DNA of 43,084 bases, taken from Macrococcus brunensis (GTDB lineage: Bacteria > Bacillota > Bacilli > Staphylococcales > Staphylococcaceae). Location of the stretch: assembly GCF_004359615.1 (NCBI RefSeq), contig NZ_SCWA01000017.1, positions 1 to 43,084 on the forward strand, written 5' to 3'. Below the pieces are notes generated by a model. It ran no database searches, was not told where the DNA came from, and saw only the letters and a program-made list of their open reading frames with translations. Every line of letters begins with the position of its first letter. Within the stretch, counting starts at the first letter, position 1. The position numbers and the translations under genes are program-made. Below, piece by piece: positions 17,376 through 29,945 of the stretch.

Positions 17376-18588
17376 ATTTATGACAACTTTTTCAATGACC
17401 TATCTGAAAAAAGTAACCAGTAAATCATTTATCATTACGACGCTTATCCTGATGCTCATTGTCATCGCACTGAGCAATATAGACAAAGTGATTGATTTCT
17501 TTGATCACAGCGAGGATGAAGTGACAGCTGTGGCAGCAGATAAAGATCTGCAGAATGCCTTTATCGCCGCCTATAAGCAGGCCGATAAAGACCGAAAAAT
17601 TGAGAAAGTAACACTGACAGAAGGTAAAAAAGGTGTAGAAGATGATCGTTTCAAACAGCTGATTGACATTAAAGAGTCTGACGGCAAACTGAAAGCTACC
17701 CTCTACTCAAAGGACGGCGGCGATAGAGCAGCCGTAGAACCGGTGCTTACGAGTCTGCAGTCGAGCAGAGTTGCTCAGACTCTGGATTTGACACCTGCTG
17801 AAGTGACTGCCCTGACAGCACCGGCAGACATCAATGAGACGTTGCTCGGCCAGCAGAAGAATGAAGTGGATGATAGTGAGAAATTCATCAATACAGCGGT
17901 AGTCTATATCGGTCTGTTCCTGATTTTCATGATTTCACTTAATTATGCCAATCAGATTGCCACTGAGATTGCGATGGAAAAATCATCGCGTGTCATCGAA
18001 ATGATTGTGACGAGCGTGTCACCGGTCAATCACATGATGGCTAAAATAGTCGCGATCATCGCGGTTGCATTGACGCAGATTCTTGCCGTGGCGTTAACGA
18101 TTTTAGTCTGTCTCTATGCTTTTGATCTGAAAGACGTACTTCAATCATTTGACCTGAGCTTCGGCCCGGGGACAGTCCGCGTTATTATCTATGCGGTTAT
18201 CTTCCTGCTGCTCGGCCTTCTGATGAATGTCAGTGTCTCTGCGATCATCGGCGCATTGACCAATCGCGTCGAAGATATTGCGCAGGCGGTGATGCCGGTG
18301 ACATTTATCAATCTGGCGGCATTCTATATCGCAATCTTCAATCTGACGACACCTGACAATATGCTCGTCAAAGTGACAAGCTATATCCCGTTCTTTACCC
18401 CTATCGTCATGCTGCTGAGGACGTTATCCAGCCAGACAGGCGACTTTGAGATTATTGCAGGGATTATCATCTCTATCATTACTATCGTCCTGTCCCTATT
18501 GCTGGCCGCCCGTATTTATAAAGGCAGTGTATTCAGCTATGGAAAAGGGCTGGTTAACAACTTCAGACAGGCGCTGACCATGAAATAA
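17368..18588 (+). CDS. ABC transporter permease, NatB/YhaP type
   Basis: A 406-residue ABC-2 type permease. One transmembrane helix lies near the N-terminus (about 20-40). An external domain of roughly 130 residues, rich in Asp/Lys, follows. Five or so further helices run from about 175 to the end, including ATEIAMEKSSRVIEMIVTS, the conserved coupling segment of NatB-like exporters. It pairs with the ATPase upstream, whose stop it overlaps. The substrate is not predictable from sequence. Confidence 0.88.
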   Translation: MTKFMTTFSMTYLKKVTSKSFIITTLILMLIVIALSNIDKVIDFFDHSEDEVTAVAADKDLQNAFIAAYKQADKDRKIEKVTLTEGKKGVEDDRFKQLIDIKESDGKLKATLYSKDGGDRAAVEPVLTSLQSSRVAQTLDLTPAEVTALTAPADINETLLGQQKNEVDDSEKFINTAVVYIGLFLIFMISLNYANQIATEIAMEKSSRVIEMIVTSVSPVNHMMAKIVAIIAVALTQILAVALTILVCLYAFDLKDVLQSFDLSFGPGTVRVIIYAVIFLLLGLLMNVSVSAIIGALTNRVEDIAQAVMPVTFINLAAFYIAIFNLTTPDNMLVKVTSYIPFFTPIVMLLRTLSSQTGDFEIIAGIIISIITIVLSLLLAARIYKGSVFSYGKGLVNNFRQALTMK

Positions 18589-18637
18589 CTTTGTCACAAA
18601 ATCTTAACGATTACGCACTTTCTAAAGCATGCTCTTT

Positions 18638-18654
18638 AGTATAAAATTTATACT
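18638..18654. promoter_or_regulatory. 17-bp palindrome upstream of the bdbD-like gene
   Basis: AGTATAAA and TTTATACT are exact inverted arms around one central A, about 30 bases before the bdbD start. The arms include TATAAA and TATACT, either of which could be a -10 box, so this may be an operator over a promoter. I see no good -35 partner. Confidence 0.4.
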
Positions 18655-18684
18655 GTAACTTACATCAATTTTGAGGAGTATGTC

Positions 18685-19347
18685 ATGAAGAATAAAGGAA
18701 ATATGATATTTGCAATGATTTTAGCAGTTATTGCCATCGGCGCGATTGCAGCGATGATTATTTTCAATCAGGGTAACGATTCAGATACAACTGATTCATC
18801 TGCGAAAGCGGTTGATATAGATGTCAAAGGTCAACCGATGATGGGTGACGAGAAAGCCCCTGTAACAATTGTTGAGTTCGGTGATTACTTATGCCCGGCC
18901 TGCCGATTCTTTGATACAGAAATTCAGCCAGAAATCATTAAAGATTATATTGATAAAGGCGATGCGAAGATGTATTTCGTCAATACACCTTTCCACGGCG
19001 CTGATTCTCTGAAAGGCGCACGTGCTGCTGAATATGTCTGGAAGAACCATCCGGATCAATTCTGGGATTTCCATAATGGTTTATTTGAGGCACAGCCGAC
19101 TTCTCATACAGAAGGTGAAAGCTGGTTAACAGATGCTGTTATTAAAGAACAGGCGGACAAAGCGGGGATTAAAGATACTGCTAAAGTTGCGCAGTCTAAA
19201 GAAGATGCAGCGGTGAAGCATGATATCGACCTCTATAAAAAGCATGGTGTTGTACAGACCCCTACGGTTTTCGTCAACGGTAAAATGGTCAGCAACCCAC
19301 TTGAACTGGAAACGATGAAAAAAGCGATTGATGAGGCGAAAAAATAA
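18685..19347 (+). CDS. Thiol-disulfide oxidoreductase, DsbA/BdbD type
   Basis: A 220-residue protein. A membrane anchor lies at about 7-28, then a Ser/Asp/Thr linker, then a thioredoxin-like DsbA domain. The active site is CPAC at residues 70-73, and the cis-proline loop is TPTVFVNG near 192. It oxidises cysteines in exported proteins outside the membrane. The N-terminal segment has no lipobox cysteine, so it is probably a membrane-anchored BdbD rather than a lipoprotein like staphylococcal DsbA. GAGGAG lies seven or so bases before the ATG. Its stop codon overlaps the start of the next gene, its probable redox partner. Confidence 0.92.
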   Translation: MKNKGNMIFAMILAVIAIGAIAAMIIFNQGNDSDTTDSSAKAVDIDVKGQPMMGDEKAPVTIVEFGDYLCPACRFFDTEIQPEIIKDYIDKGDAKMYFVNTPFHGADSLKGARAAEYVWKNHPDQFWDFHNGLFEAQPTSHTEGESWLTDAVIKEQADKAGIKDTAKVAQSKEDAAVKHDIDLYKKHGVVQTPTVFVNGKMVSNPLELETMKKAIDEAKK

Positions 19348-19763
19348 TGCAGAGGAACAACCTGTTCTTCTTTGCAGCATGGATTGTGTCCATTGTCGCG
19401 ATGCTCGGCAGTCTGTTCTTCTCTGAAATCAGACATTTTGTGCCGTGTGAGATGTGCTGGTATCAGCGGATACTGATGTATCCACTCGTGCTGGTGCTGG
19501 GCTTTGCAGCATTACGTGAAGATTACCACATGAAGTATTTAATCATGATGTTTTCAATCATAGGTCTTTGCTTCTCGGTCTATCACTACATGGAACAGAA
19601 AGTGCCAGGCTTTGCATCCGTTAAACCTTGTGTCGGCGGAGTGCCATGCAGTACGCAGTACATCAACTGGGGTGGTTTCATCACGATTCCATTCCTGGCT
19701 GGAACAGCATTTCTTCTCATTACGATCTGTATGCTGCTCGTTAAACGACCTGTACAAAAATAA
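19347..19763 (+). CDS. Disulfide bond formation protein, DsbB/BdbC type
   Basis: A 138-residue protein with four predicted membrane helices and two cysteine pairs: Cys34/Cys37 (PCEMCWYQR) and Cys95/Cys101 (CVGGVPC). This is the BdbC/DsbB layout. It takes electrons from BdbD and passes them to quinone. The TAATG overlap with the upstream gene means the two are co-translated. Neighbouring BdbD/BdbC pairs are also known in Bacillus, where they support folding of the competence pseudopilin and other secreted proteins; that role here is inferred. Confidence 0.93.
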   Translation: MQRNNLFFFAAWIVSIVAMLGSLFFSEIRHFVPCEMCWYQRILMYPLVLVLGFAALREDYHMKYLIMMFSIIGLCFSVYHYMEQKVPGFASVKPCVGGVPCSTQYINWGGFITIPFLAGTAFLLITICMLLVKRPVQK

Positions 19764-19766
19764 CTC

Positions 19767-19797
19767 GAAGCGATGGAATATCCATCGCTTCTTTTTT
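19767..19797 (+). terminator. Terminator after the bdbDC pair
   Basis: A perfect 11-bp stem (19767-19777 with 19781-19791) with a three-base loop is followed by six T. It marks the right edge of the four-gene block inserted between dnaN and yaaA. Confidence 0.92.
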
Positions 19798-19831
19798 GTC
19801 TTTAAGACATGCAATTTTAGCAAAAAAAAGG

Positions 19832-19837
19832 TATAAT
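19832..19837 (+). promoter_or_regulatory. Probable -10 element of the yaaA-recF-gyrBA promoter
   Basis: A perfect TATAAT lies 36 bases before the yaaA start and after the bdbC terminator. The -35 is poorly conserved. Because a terminator precedes it, yaaA-recF-gyrB-gyrA needs a promoter here. Confidence 0.5.
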
Positions 19838-19873
19838 TATATGATGACTTAAATGGATAGGAGGAACCGTGAC

Positions 19874-20098
19874 ATGGTGAAACAAGTCGAATTTGACAGT
19901 ATAGTAACGCTCGGTCAGCTGCTGAAATCAGAGGGCATAATCGGGACAGGCGGACAGGCAAAATGGTTTTTACAGGAAAACACGGTCTACCTGAACGGCA
20001 CGCTTGAAACAAGACGAGGAAAGAAACTTGCACAGAACGACATCGTGGATATTGAAGGTGAGGGCAAGTTTAAGATTTCTTATTCTGCTGAAGGATGA
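19874..20098 (+). CDS. yaaA: S4-domain RNA-binding protein YaaA
   Basis: A 74-residue single S4-like domain ([38 protein letters not shown]). It is the small gene found with recF throughout Firmicutes and is thought to bind RNA or ribosome precursors. The frame opens further upstream, but the ATG at 19874 has AGGAGG nine bases before it and fits the family length. Its stop overlaps the recF start (ATGA). Confidence 0.93.
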   Translation: MVKQVEFDSIVTLGQLLKSEGIIGTGGQAKWFLQENTVYLNGTLETRRGKKLAQNDIVDIEGEGKFKISYSAEG

Positions 20099-21195
20099 AA
20101 TTAAAACACCTCGACCTGACCCATTTTCGTAATTATGACAAGGTGTCGCTCGATTTCCATGACGAAGTGAATGTCCTGATTGGCTCAAATGCGCAAGGTA
20201 AGACTAATCTGCTGGAAGCTATCTATTGTCTCGCTCTGGCTAAAAGTCATCGTGCGACGCAGGATAAAGAGCTGATTCAGTGGCAGGCGGACTTTGCTCT
20301 CATTGAAGGCGAGCTTGAATATCGTTACGGAACCATGCCGCTTTCTCTTCAGATTTCTGCGAAAGGAAAGAAAGCGAAAGCCAATCATCTTGAACAAAGC
20401 AAGCTGACTCAGTACGTCGGTCATATGAATGTCGTCTTATTCGCGCCGGAGGACCTCAGTCTTGTAAAAGGCAGTCCACAGGTCAGACGACGCTTCATCG
20501 ATATCGAAATTGGCCAGATCTCTGCTGTCTATTTAAACGATCTCTCCAATTATCAGCGGATTCTTAAACAGAAGAACCATTATCTTAAGCAGCTGAAGTC
20601 AGCAGGCGGCGACCGGACAATGCTGGAAGTGCTTAATCAGCAGTTTGCGGAGTATGCGGCTAAGCTGACGCTAAGAAGACAGCAGTTCATTGCTCAGCTG
20701 GAAGAAAAAGCGAATGAAATTCATCGCGGTATTACGAAAGATAAAGAAAATCTCAAGATTCATTATGATGCGAGTCTGAAGATAACAGAGGATATGGTAG
20801 AGGAAACGTATAACCAACTTTCAGCTGTGATGGACCGGGAAATCGACCGCATGACGAGTCTGTACGGCCCCCATCGTGATGACCTGTCCTTCACCATCAA
20901 TGATATTGATGTTCAGACATACGGCTCTCAGGGCCAGCAACGGACAACGGCTCTATCCATGAAGCTTGCAGAAATTGAATTAATTAACGAAGAAGTCGGA
21001 GAATATCCGATTTTATTATTGGATGACGTACTCAGTGAACTGGATGACAGCAGACAAACACACCTGCTGTCGACGATACAGCATAAAGTACAGACATTTG
21101 TGACGACGACTTCAGTGGACGGTATTGAACATGAAACAATACAGGAGGCAAAGCTATTCTTTGTCGACCAAGGCAGTATAACTAATAAAGAGTAG
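20095..21195 (+). CDS. recF: DNA replication and repair protein RecF
   Basis: A 366-residue SMC-like ATPase with Walker [10 protein letters not shown] (about 31-39), signature [18 protein letters not shown] and Walker [13 protein letters not shown]. It loads RecA at gapped DNA with RecO and RecR. It overlaps yaaA by four bases, and gyrB begins directly after its stop. Confidence 0.97.
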   Translation: MKLKHLDLTHFRNYDKVSLDFHDEVNVLIGSNAQGKTNLLEAIYCLALAKSHRATQDKELIQWQADFALIEGELEYRYGTMPLSLQISAKGKKAKANHLEQSKLTQYVGHMNVVLFAPEDLSLVKGSPQVRRRFIDIEIGQISAVYLNDLSNYQRILKQKNHYLKQLKSAGGDRTMLEVLNQQFAEYAAKLTLRRQQFIAQLEEKANEIHRGITKDKENLKIHYDASLKITEDMVEETYNQLSAVMDREIDRMTSLYGPHRDDLSFTINDIDVQTYGSQGQQRTTALSMKLAEIELINEEVGEYPILLLDDVLSELDDSRQTHLLSTIQHKVQTFVTTTSVDGIEHETIQEAKLFFVDQGSITNKE

Positions 21196-23118
<1,923 letters not shown>

Positions 23119-23129
23119 GAGGCGCCGAA

Positions 23130-25763
23130 ATGGCTGAAAACAACGAAAGAGTACAGGAAAGAAATATCAGTAGGGAAATGCGCGAATCATTCCTTGATTA
23201 CGCGATGAGCGTTATCGTGGCACGTGCATTACCTGATGTTCGTGATGGCATGAAACCCGTGCATCGTCGTATTCTGTACGGCATGAATGACCAGGGCATG
23301 ACATCAGACAAACCTTACAAGAAGTCAGCACGTATCGTCGGGGACGTCATGGGTAAATATCACCCGCACGGTGACTCTTCTATTTACGAAGCGATGGTCC
23401 GTATGGCGCAGGACTTCAGCTATCGTTATCCATTAGTCGACGGACAAGGGAACTTCGGTTCTATGGACGGCGACGGTGCTGCTGCCATGCGTTATACAGA
23501 AGCACGTATGACGAAGCTTGCGATGGAAATGATGCGTGATATCAACAAAGATACGATTGATTTTACAGATAACTATGACGGTAATGAACGTGAACCCGTT
23601 GTCTTACCTGCCCGATTCCCTAACCTGCTGGTCAATGGTACGTCAGGGATTGCGGTCGGTATGGCGACAAATATTCCGCCGCATAATATGACGGAAGTCA
23701 TCGATGGCGTTCTTGCCCTCAGTCATAATCCGGATATTACCATTCCGGAACTGATGGATTACATCCACGGCCCGGATTTTCCGACTGCCGGTCTTATTTT
23801 AGGACGTAGTGGTATTCGTCGTGCATATGAAACAGGACGTGGCTCAGTTATTATGCGTGCGAAGACATTGATTGAAACACGTAGTAACGGCAAAGAGACA
23901 ATCGTCGTGACAGAGATTCCGTATCAGGTCAATAAGGCGAAGCTCGTCGAGAAGATTGCGGAGCTTGCACGTGATAAGAAAATCGACGGCATTACTGACT
24001 TACGTGACGAGACGAGTTTGAAAGAAGGCGTCAGAATCGTGATCGATGTCCGTCGTGATGCGAATGCAAATGTCATTTTGAACAATCTGTACAAACTGAC
24101 GCCTCTGCAGACGACGTTTGGTATGAATATGCTTGCTATCGTCAACCAGAAGCCTGAAGTCTTGAATCTGAAACAGATGCTTTATCATTATCTGGAACAT
24201 CAGAAAGTCGTTATTCGTCGTCGTACAGTCTATAACCTGAAAAAAGCAGAAGACCGTGCGCATCTTCTTGAAGGTCTTCGTATTGCGCTCGATAATATCG
24301 ACCGTATTATTGAACTGATCCGTGCTTCAGAGAATGATCACGTCGCTATCAGTGAGCTGCAGTCACAGTTCAGCCTGTCGGAACGTCAGGCACAGGCTAT
24401 TCTTGATATGCGTCTTCGCAGATTGACAGGACTTGAACGCGACAAGATTGAAGCAGAATACCAGGAACTGATGAAATACATTGCAGAACTGAAAGAAATT
24501 CTTGCAGATGAAGAACGTATTTTAGAGATTATCCGCGAGGAACTGACTGAAATCAAAGAGAAATTCGGCGATGGCCGTCGTACTGAGATTACAGTCGGTG
24601 GTTACGATGTGCTGGAAGATGAAGACTTGATTCCGGAAGACCATGTCGTGATCACACTTAGCCATAATAACTATATCAAGCGTCTGTCTGCATCTACTTA
24701 TCGTGCGCAGAACCGCGGCGGCCGCGGCGTACAAGGAATGAATACGATTGAGGATGACTTTGTCAGCCAGATCGTCACAACTTCTACGCATGACAACGTC
24801 CTCTTCTTCACGAATAAAGGACGCGTCTATAAGCTGAAAGGTTACGAGATTCCAGAGCTATCAAGACAGTCTAAAGGGATTCCAATCGTCAATGCACTGG
24901 AACTTGAAAAAGACGAAAGTATCAGCCAGATGATTGCTGTAAAGAATCTGAACCGTGAAGATGCCTTTATCATCTTTGCGACAAAAAAAGGTCTCGTCAA
25001 ACGATCAAGTCTGTCGAACTTTGCACGTATCAATAAAAACGGTAAGATCGCCATCAATTTCCGTGAAGACGATGAATTAGTCGGTGTCCGTTTATCTGAA
25101 GGCGGCAACCAGCTGATCATCGGTACGAAAAATGCCTCACTCGTTCGCTTTGAAGAAGAATCACTGCGCCCGCTTGGCCGAACAGCTGCCGGGGTTAAAG
25201 GGATTACGCTTCGCGCAGGCGATGAAGTGATAGGCCTCGATGTCGTCAGACCGGATAGTGAAGAAGAGATTCTCGTTGTAACTGATAAAGGTTATGGTAA
25301 ACGGACAACGGTAACGGATTATCGTGTCTCTAACCGTAGCGGTATGGGTATTAAAACGGCGACACTCACAGAACGAAATGGTTCTCTTGTCTATTTCGCG
25401 ACAGTAACAGGCGATGAAGATTTAATGATTGTTACAGATAAAGGGGTCATCATCCGCTTAGATGTGAATTCTATTTCCCGTACAGGACGTAGCACACAAG
25501 GCGTGAAACTGATCCGTCTGTCAGATGATCAGTTTGTTGCGACTGTTGCAAAAGTAGAAAAAGAGGAAGAAGAAGTCGTGGCACCACAGGAAGAAAACCT
25601 GACAGAATTATCCCAGGAAAAAATGGATGCAGAAATTGAACGAGAAAATGGACATCTAGTCGAAGAAACAGAAGAGCAGACTGAAGAAGAAGAAACAGAT
25701 ATCTTTGAAGACAGTGAAGATGTGGATACACTAGACTCAATCCGCAATCAGGAAAACAACTAG
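23130..25763 (+). CDS. gyrA: DNA gyrase subunit A
   Basis: An 877-residue GyrA. It has the breakage-reunion domain with catalytic Tyr122 (AAMRYTEAR), a coiled coil, and a C-terminal beta-pinwheel with the GyrA-box region ([12 protein letters not shown]). The quinolone-resistance region is wild type: Ser83, Ser84 and Glu87, equivalent to 84, 85 and 88 in S. aureus. The last 65 or so residues form a strongly acidic tail with runs of Glu, probably a regulator of DNA wrapping. AGGAGG lies before the ATG, 11 bases after gyrB. Confidence 0.98.
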   Translation: MAENNERVQERNISREMRESFLDYAMSVIVARALPDVRDGMKPVHRRILYGMNDQGMTSDKPYKKSARIVGDVMGKYHPHGDSSIYEAMVRMAQDFSYRYPLVDGQGNFGSMDGDGAAAMRYTEARMTKLAMEMMRDINKDTIDFTDNYDGNEREPVVLPARFPNLLVNGTSGIAVGMATNIPPHNMTEVIDGVLALSHNPDITIPELMDYIHGPDFPTAGLILGRSGIRRAYETGRGSVIMRAKTLIETRSNGKETIVVTEIPYQVNKAKLVEKIAELARDKKIDGITDLRDETSLKEGVRIVIDVRRDANANVILNNLYKLTPLQTTFGMNMLAIVNQKPEVLNLKQMLYHYLEHQKVVIRRRTVYNLKKAEDRAHLLEGLRIALDNIDRIIELIRASENDHVAISELQSQFSLSERQAQAILDMRLRRLTGLERDKIEAEYQELMKYIAELKEILADEERILEIIREELTEIKEKFGDGRRTEITVGGYDVLEDEDLIPEDHVVITLSHNNYIKRLSASTYRAQNRGGRGVQGMNTIEDDFVSQIVTTSTHDNVLFFTNKGRVYKLKGYEIPELSRQSKGIPIVNALELEKDESISQMIAVKNLNREDAFIIFATKKGLVKRSSLSNFARINKNGKIAINFREDDELVGVRLSEGGNQLIIGTKNASLVRFEEESLRPLGRTAAGVKGITLRAGDEVIGLDVVRPDSEEEILVVTDKGYGKRTTVTDYRVSNRSGMGIKTATLTERNGSLVYFATVTGDEDLMIVTDKGVIIRLDVNSISRTGRSTQGVKLIRLSDDQFVATVAKVEKEEEEVVAPQEENLTELSQEKMDAEIERENGHLVEETEEQTEEEETDIFEDSEDVDTLDSIRNQENN

Positions 25764-25778
25764 TATTTCCTGAGAAAT

Positions 25779-25813
25779 AAATAAGGATGATGCCGAGGCA
25801 TCATCCTTATTTT
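25779..25813. terminator. Bidirectional terminator between gyrA and nnrD
   Basis: A stem of about 15 bp (25779-25793 with 25798-25812) with a CGAG loop has A and T tracts on its two sides, so it can stop transcripts from both the plus-strand gyrA and the convergent nnrD. It overlaps the nnrD stop codon. Confidence 0.9.
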
Positions 25814-26619
25814 GATTCCAGTTTTTTCATCATGAACGGAATTTCATTGATAATCATGGACGGAGGTGTGACGTACATGGTCTGTGATAACTGATCCCCA
25901 ATCTTGCTGTGGATGTAGACCGCGTATTTAATCGCTTCTTCTGTATCGAACTGACCGATAAAACCTGCTATCATACCGGCGAGTGTGTCACCCATGCCGC
26001 CTGTCGCCATTGCAGGATTACCTTTATCAATTTTATAGTCCCCTGTCTTCAGATAAAGTTCGGTATGATGTTTTTTTAGGATGACGTGCGCGCCCAGTTC
26101 ATCGGCCACCTGACGGTTTTTCTCAGGCGTCTGGTCATCGATCTGAATGCCGCTCAGTCTTTCCCACTCCATCTGGTGCGGTGTAAATATCACTTCGCAG
26201 TCCGGCAGTGATAGACGCAATTTACTGAAGATAGTGATCGCATCCCCGTCGATAATGATCGTCTGATGCGGCTGAATATGCTGCAGGATAAAAGTCAGTG
26301 TGTTATTACCTTTAATATCAAGGCCAAGTCCCGGACCGACGAGAATACAATCTGCCTCGGTCACGAGTTTAGTCAGTCGCTTAATGTCACTTAAATCGCT
26401 GACCATTGCTTCCGGACAGCGGGAATGAAGTGCCGTATGATTGGACTGGTGCGTACAGACAGTTGTCAGACCGCCTCCGCTATAGACGCATGCGCGTGAC
26501 GACAGCATGATAGAACCGCCCATGTTCTGATTGCCGCCGATCAACAGGATACGGCCGTAATCGCCTTTATGAGACTGATCTTCGCGTTTTGGAATAGTAA
26601 TGCTGTCAATTGTTTGCAT
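25807..26619 (-). CDS. nnrD: ADP-dependent (S)-NAD(P)H-hydrate dehydratase
   Basis: A 270-residue ribokinase-fold protein of the CARKD/NnrD family, with RILLIGGNQNMGGSIMLSSRA, VGPGLGL, IIDGDAI, TPHQMEWERL and the nucleotide-binding NPAMATGGMGDTLAGMIAGF. It repairs hydrated NADH/NADPH using ADP. The frame is open 27 codons further upstream, but the ATG at 26619 has GGGAG before it and fits the family start. It is one of only two minus-strand genes on this arm. The same gene follows gyrA in S. aureus, where hutH comes next; hutH is absent here. Confidence 0.92.
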   Translation of the reverse strand: MQTIDSITIPKREDQSHKGDYGRILLIGGNQNMGGSIMLSSRACVYSGGGLTTVCTHQSNHTALHSRCPEAMVSDLSDIKRLTKLVTEADCILVGPGLGLDIKGNNTLTFILQHIQPHQTIIIDGDAITIFSKLRLSLPDCEVIFTPHQMEWERLSGIQIDDQTPEKNRQVADELGAHVILKKHHTELYLKTGDYKIDKGNPAMATGGMGDTLAGMIAGFIGQFDTEEAIKYAVYIHSKIGDQLSQTMYVTPPSMIINEIPFMMKKLESK

Positions 26620-26712
26620 ATAAGGCTCCCTTAAATTTAATATCATCATTTTAACAGAATAGTTTGCATTCTTAAAGTTTGTCTGATAATATATAGACAA
26701 CTTAATAATAAA

Positions 26713-26911
26713 TTGTCTCGGAATAAGTACTTTCTTCTTCTTTCAAAGAGAGTCAGTGGTGGGTGTGAACTGACAAAGAACAGAAACGAAATCTATCCGA
26801 TTAAGCAGACAATCGGTCTAACCGTTATGTTAATGGAGTGAACAGCTTCGGCTGTTAATTAGGGTGGCAACGCGTAATACCACGTCCCTTTCAAGGGATG
26901 TGGTATTTTTT
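26713..26911 (+). promoter_or_regulatory. T-box riboswitch of serS (serine specifier)
   Basis: Stem I has an AGAG bulge region and a GGTGTGAA-type apical part (26748-26775). The likely specifier is TCT (26792-26794, serine), followed by a purine. Two further hairpins follow (26797-26816, and 26841-26856 with a UUCG loop). The conserved T-box AGGGTGGCAACGCG is at 26861-26874. A strong terminator stem (26877-26890 with 26891-26904) ends in seven T. Uncharged tRNA-Ser should favour the antiterminator and switch on serS. The exact 5' end of the element is approximate. Confidence 0.92.
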
Positions 26912-26926
26912 TGTCCCCAAAAATAA

Positions 26927-28216
<1,290 letters not shown>

Positions 28217-28220
28217 CATC

Positions 28221-28250
28221 AATCCCTCTACAACTAGTAGAGGGATTTTT
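28221..28250 (+). terminator. serS terminator
   Basis: A perfect 11-bp stem (28221-28231 with 28237-28247) with a five-base loop is followed by T. It begins four bases after the serS stop. Confidence 0.85.
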
Positions 28251-28311
28251 GGTGTATTAATACATTTTTAAATGGGTATATAAAAAAGTAAAAGAAAATC
28301 CGCCTTTTTAC

Positions 28312-28349
28312 TTGAATATAAAAAATATATCTGATATATTAAATATATC
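28312..28349 (+). promoter_or_regulatory. yceI promoter with overlapping three-half-site operator
   Basis: The -35 is TTGAAT (28312-28317); a 17-base spacer leads to -10 TATATT (28335-28340), preceded by TGA. Over it lie three 8-base half-sites in alternating orientation: AATATATC (28324-28331), GATATATT (28333-28340) and AATATATC (28342-28349), each separated by one base. A repressor bound here would cover the -10 and the start point. The regulator is unknown; a MarR-type protein is one guess. Confidence 0.65.
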
Positions 28350-28380
28350 AAATAAATAAAAAACGAAAGAGGTTATTCAA

Positions 28381-28896
28381 ATGACAAACTTCAAATTAGA
28401 TCCAGTACACAGCTCAGTTGCTTTTTCAATCAAACATTTAATGGTTTCTAAAGTTAAAGGTGAGTTCAAAGAATTCGACGGAGAATTATCAGGAGATGTG
28501 AGCGATGTTTCTTCATTACAGTTCAAAGGTTCTGTAAAAGTAGACTCTATCGATACTCGCAATGCTGATCGTGATGGTCACTTAAAATCAGCTGATTTCT
28601 TCGACGCTGAACAATACCCGGAAATCACTTTCGTTTCTAAATCAATCACTGACTCTAAAGTAACAGGTGATTTAACAATCAAAGGTGAAACGCGCGAAGA
28701 AACATTCGATATTGAACATAATGGTGTTTCTAAAAACCCGATGTCTGGTGGACAAGTTACAGGTATCATCGTAACAGGTAAAATCAACCGTGAAGATTAT
28801 GGCATTACTTGGAACCAGGCGCTTGAAACAGGCGGCGTAATGGTAAGTAAAGATGTAGCGTTCGAAGTTGGTTTAGAATTCGCAATCGAAGAATAG
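28381..28896 (+). CDS. YceI-family polyisoprenoid-binding-like protein
   Basis: A 171-residue YceI-domain protein (FKLDPVHSSVAFSIKHLMVSKVKGEF, then SVKVDSIDTRNADRDGHLKSADFFD and INREDYGI). The family forms a lipocalin-like barrel that binds isoprenoid chains. There is no signal peptide, so this copy is cytoplasmic, as in staphylococci. It is a single-gene unit with its own promoter and terminator. Its codon use looks highly adapted. The ribosome-binding site is AAAGAGG. Confidence 0.92.
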   Translation: MTNFKLDPVHSSVAFSIKHLMVSKVKGEFKEFDGELSGDVSDVSSLQFKGSVKVDSIDTRNADRDGHLKSADFFDAEQYPEITFVSKSITDSKVTGDLTIKGETREETFDIEHNGVSKNPMSGGQVTGIIVTGKINREDYGITWNQALETGGVMVSKDVAFEVGLEFAIEE

Positions 28897-28906
28897 AAAT
28901 AGGTTT

Positions 28907-28932
28907 AAGCCATGCAGATGCATGGCTTTTTT
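28907..28932 (+). terminator. yceI terminator
   Basis: A nine-base stem (28907-28915 with 28920-28928) with an AGAT loop runs into TTTTTT. Confidence 0.88.
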
Positions 28933-28949
28933 GTCGTTGTGTGGATACA

Positions 28950-28978
28950 TTGAGCAATCGCGCCAATAGTTGTAAAAT
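28950..28978 (+). promoter_or_regulatory. Probable promoter of the yybS-gdpP-rplI-dnaC run
   Basis: The -35 is TTGAGC (28950-28955), the spacer is 17 bases and the -10 is TAAAAT (28973-28978). It lies right after the yceI terminator and about 40 bases before the next start codon. Confidence 0.6.
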
Positions 28979-29019
28979 AGTAAGGAATGAAATTTATGTG
29001 AGAAAGAGAGTTTTTAAAT

Positions 29020-29931
29020 TTGAAAATTGATTTTCTGAAGACAGGCATCATCACGCTGATTCTTCTGCTGATGACTTTACTGATACATACAGCGCCTGGC
29101 GTTATTATCTTACTAGCACCTTTTTCACTGATTCCGGGTGTCTATCTCTATATGAAGAGCAAACCTTCATTTTATGTCATGGCGGGCATCGTCACACTCA
29201 TTTCGATGATCTTCACATCCATCGTTGCTTTTCAGATCGTCCTTGCCATCCTTGTCATGAGCTATGTTCTGGGTTACTTACTGACACAGCGGGCTTCCAG
29301 AGAAGCGATGCTCTTCATCATGACAACGCTGCTCAGTATGTATACACTCATTTCAGTTATTTTCCTGCAGCTTGCTGACCTGGCACCGACAACTAAAACG
29401 TGGTTCAGCGACTTAAAAAACACGTACTTCACATTAGTGAAAAGTGAGATTGAAGCAGGCAACGTAACGAAAGAGAATGTAGCACTTTTCAATACTGCGC
29501 TGGACGCAATGCAAATACAGGTGCCGGGACTGATTGTTTTTAATCTGTTCTTATTGATTCTGCTGACACTCGTCATTACATTACCGATTTTACGCAGTTT
29601 CAAAATTGCGACCCCTAACTTTAGACCGCTCTATTTCTGGAATATGCCTAAGATGGCACTATACCTTTACTTCATCGTCAGCATCATCAGCTGGTTCGTG
29701 GCGCCGGAAGACGTCGTTCTGCTCGGTATAGTCCTCAACTTAAAGTATGTGTTAGAATGGATTATGTTCATCCAAGGTTTATCATTACTGAGTTTCTTCC
29801 TGAAAGTAAAACGTATTCCAACCGTTTTCGGTGTACTGCTTTTCATCATGGCATTTCTGATGGCACCCGTCACTCAGCTCTTTGGTGTGCTGGACTTGAT
29901 CTTCAGAATGAAAACTAAAATCAAACCTTAA
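29020..29931 (+). CDS. DUF2232 membrane protein, YybS-like
   Basis: A 303-residue hydrophobic protein with about eight membrane helices and the DUF2232 pattern. It lies directly before gdpP, exactly as yybS does in Bacillus. The function is unknown; it may relate to cell-envelope or substrate transport. The start is TTG (29020), with AGAGAG about nine bases upstream; no ATG nearby has a better site. It is the first gene of a run that ends with dnaC. Confidence 0.85.
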   Translation: MKIDFLKTGIITLILLLMTLLIHTAPGVIILLAPFSLIPGVYLYMKSKPSFYVMAGIVTLISMIFTSIVAFQIVLAILVMSYVLGYLLTQRASREAMLFIMTTLLSMYTLISVIFLQLADLAPTTKTWFSDLKNTYFTLVKSEIEAGNVTKENVALFNTALDAMQIQVPGLIVFNLFLLILLTLVITLPILRSFKIATPNFRPLYFWNMPKMALYLYFIVSIISWFVAPEDVVLLGIVLNLKYVLEWIMFIQGLSLLSFFLKVKRIPTVFGVLLFIMAFLMAPVTQLFGVLDLIFRMKTKIKP

Positions 29932-29945
29932 TAGGAGGCAGTTAA

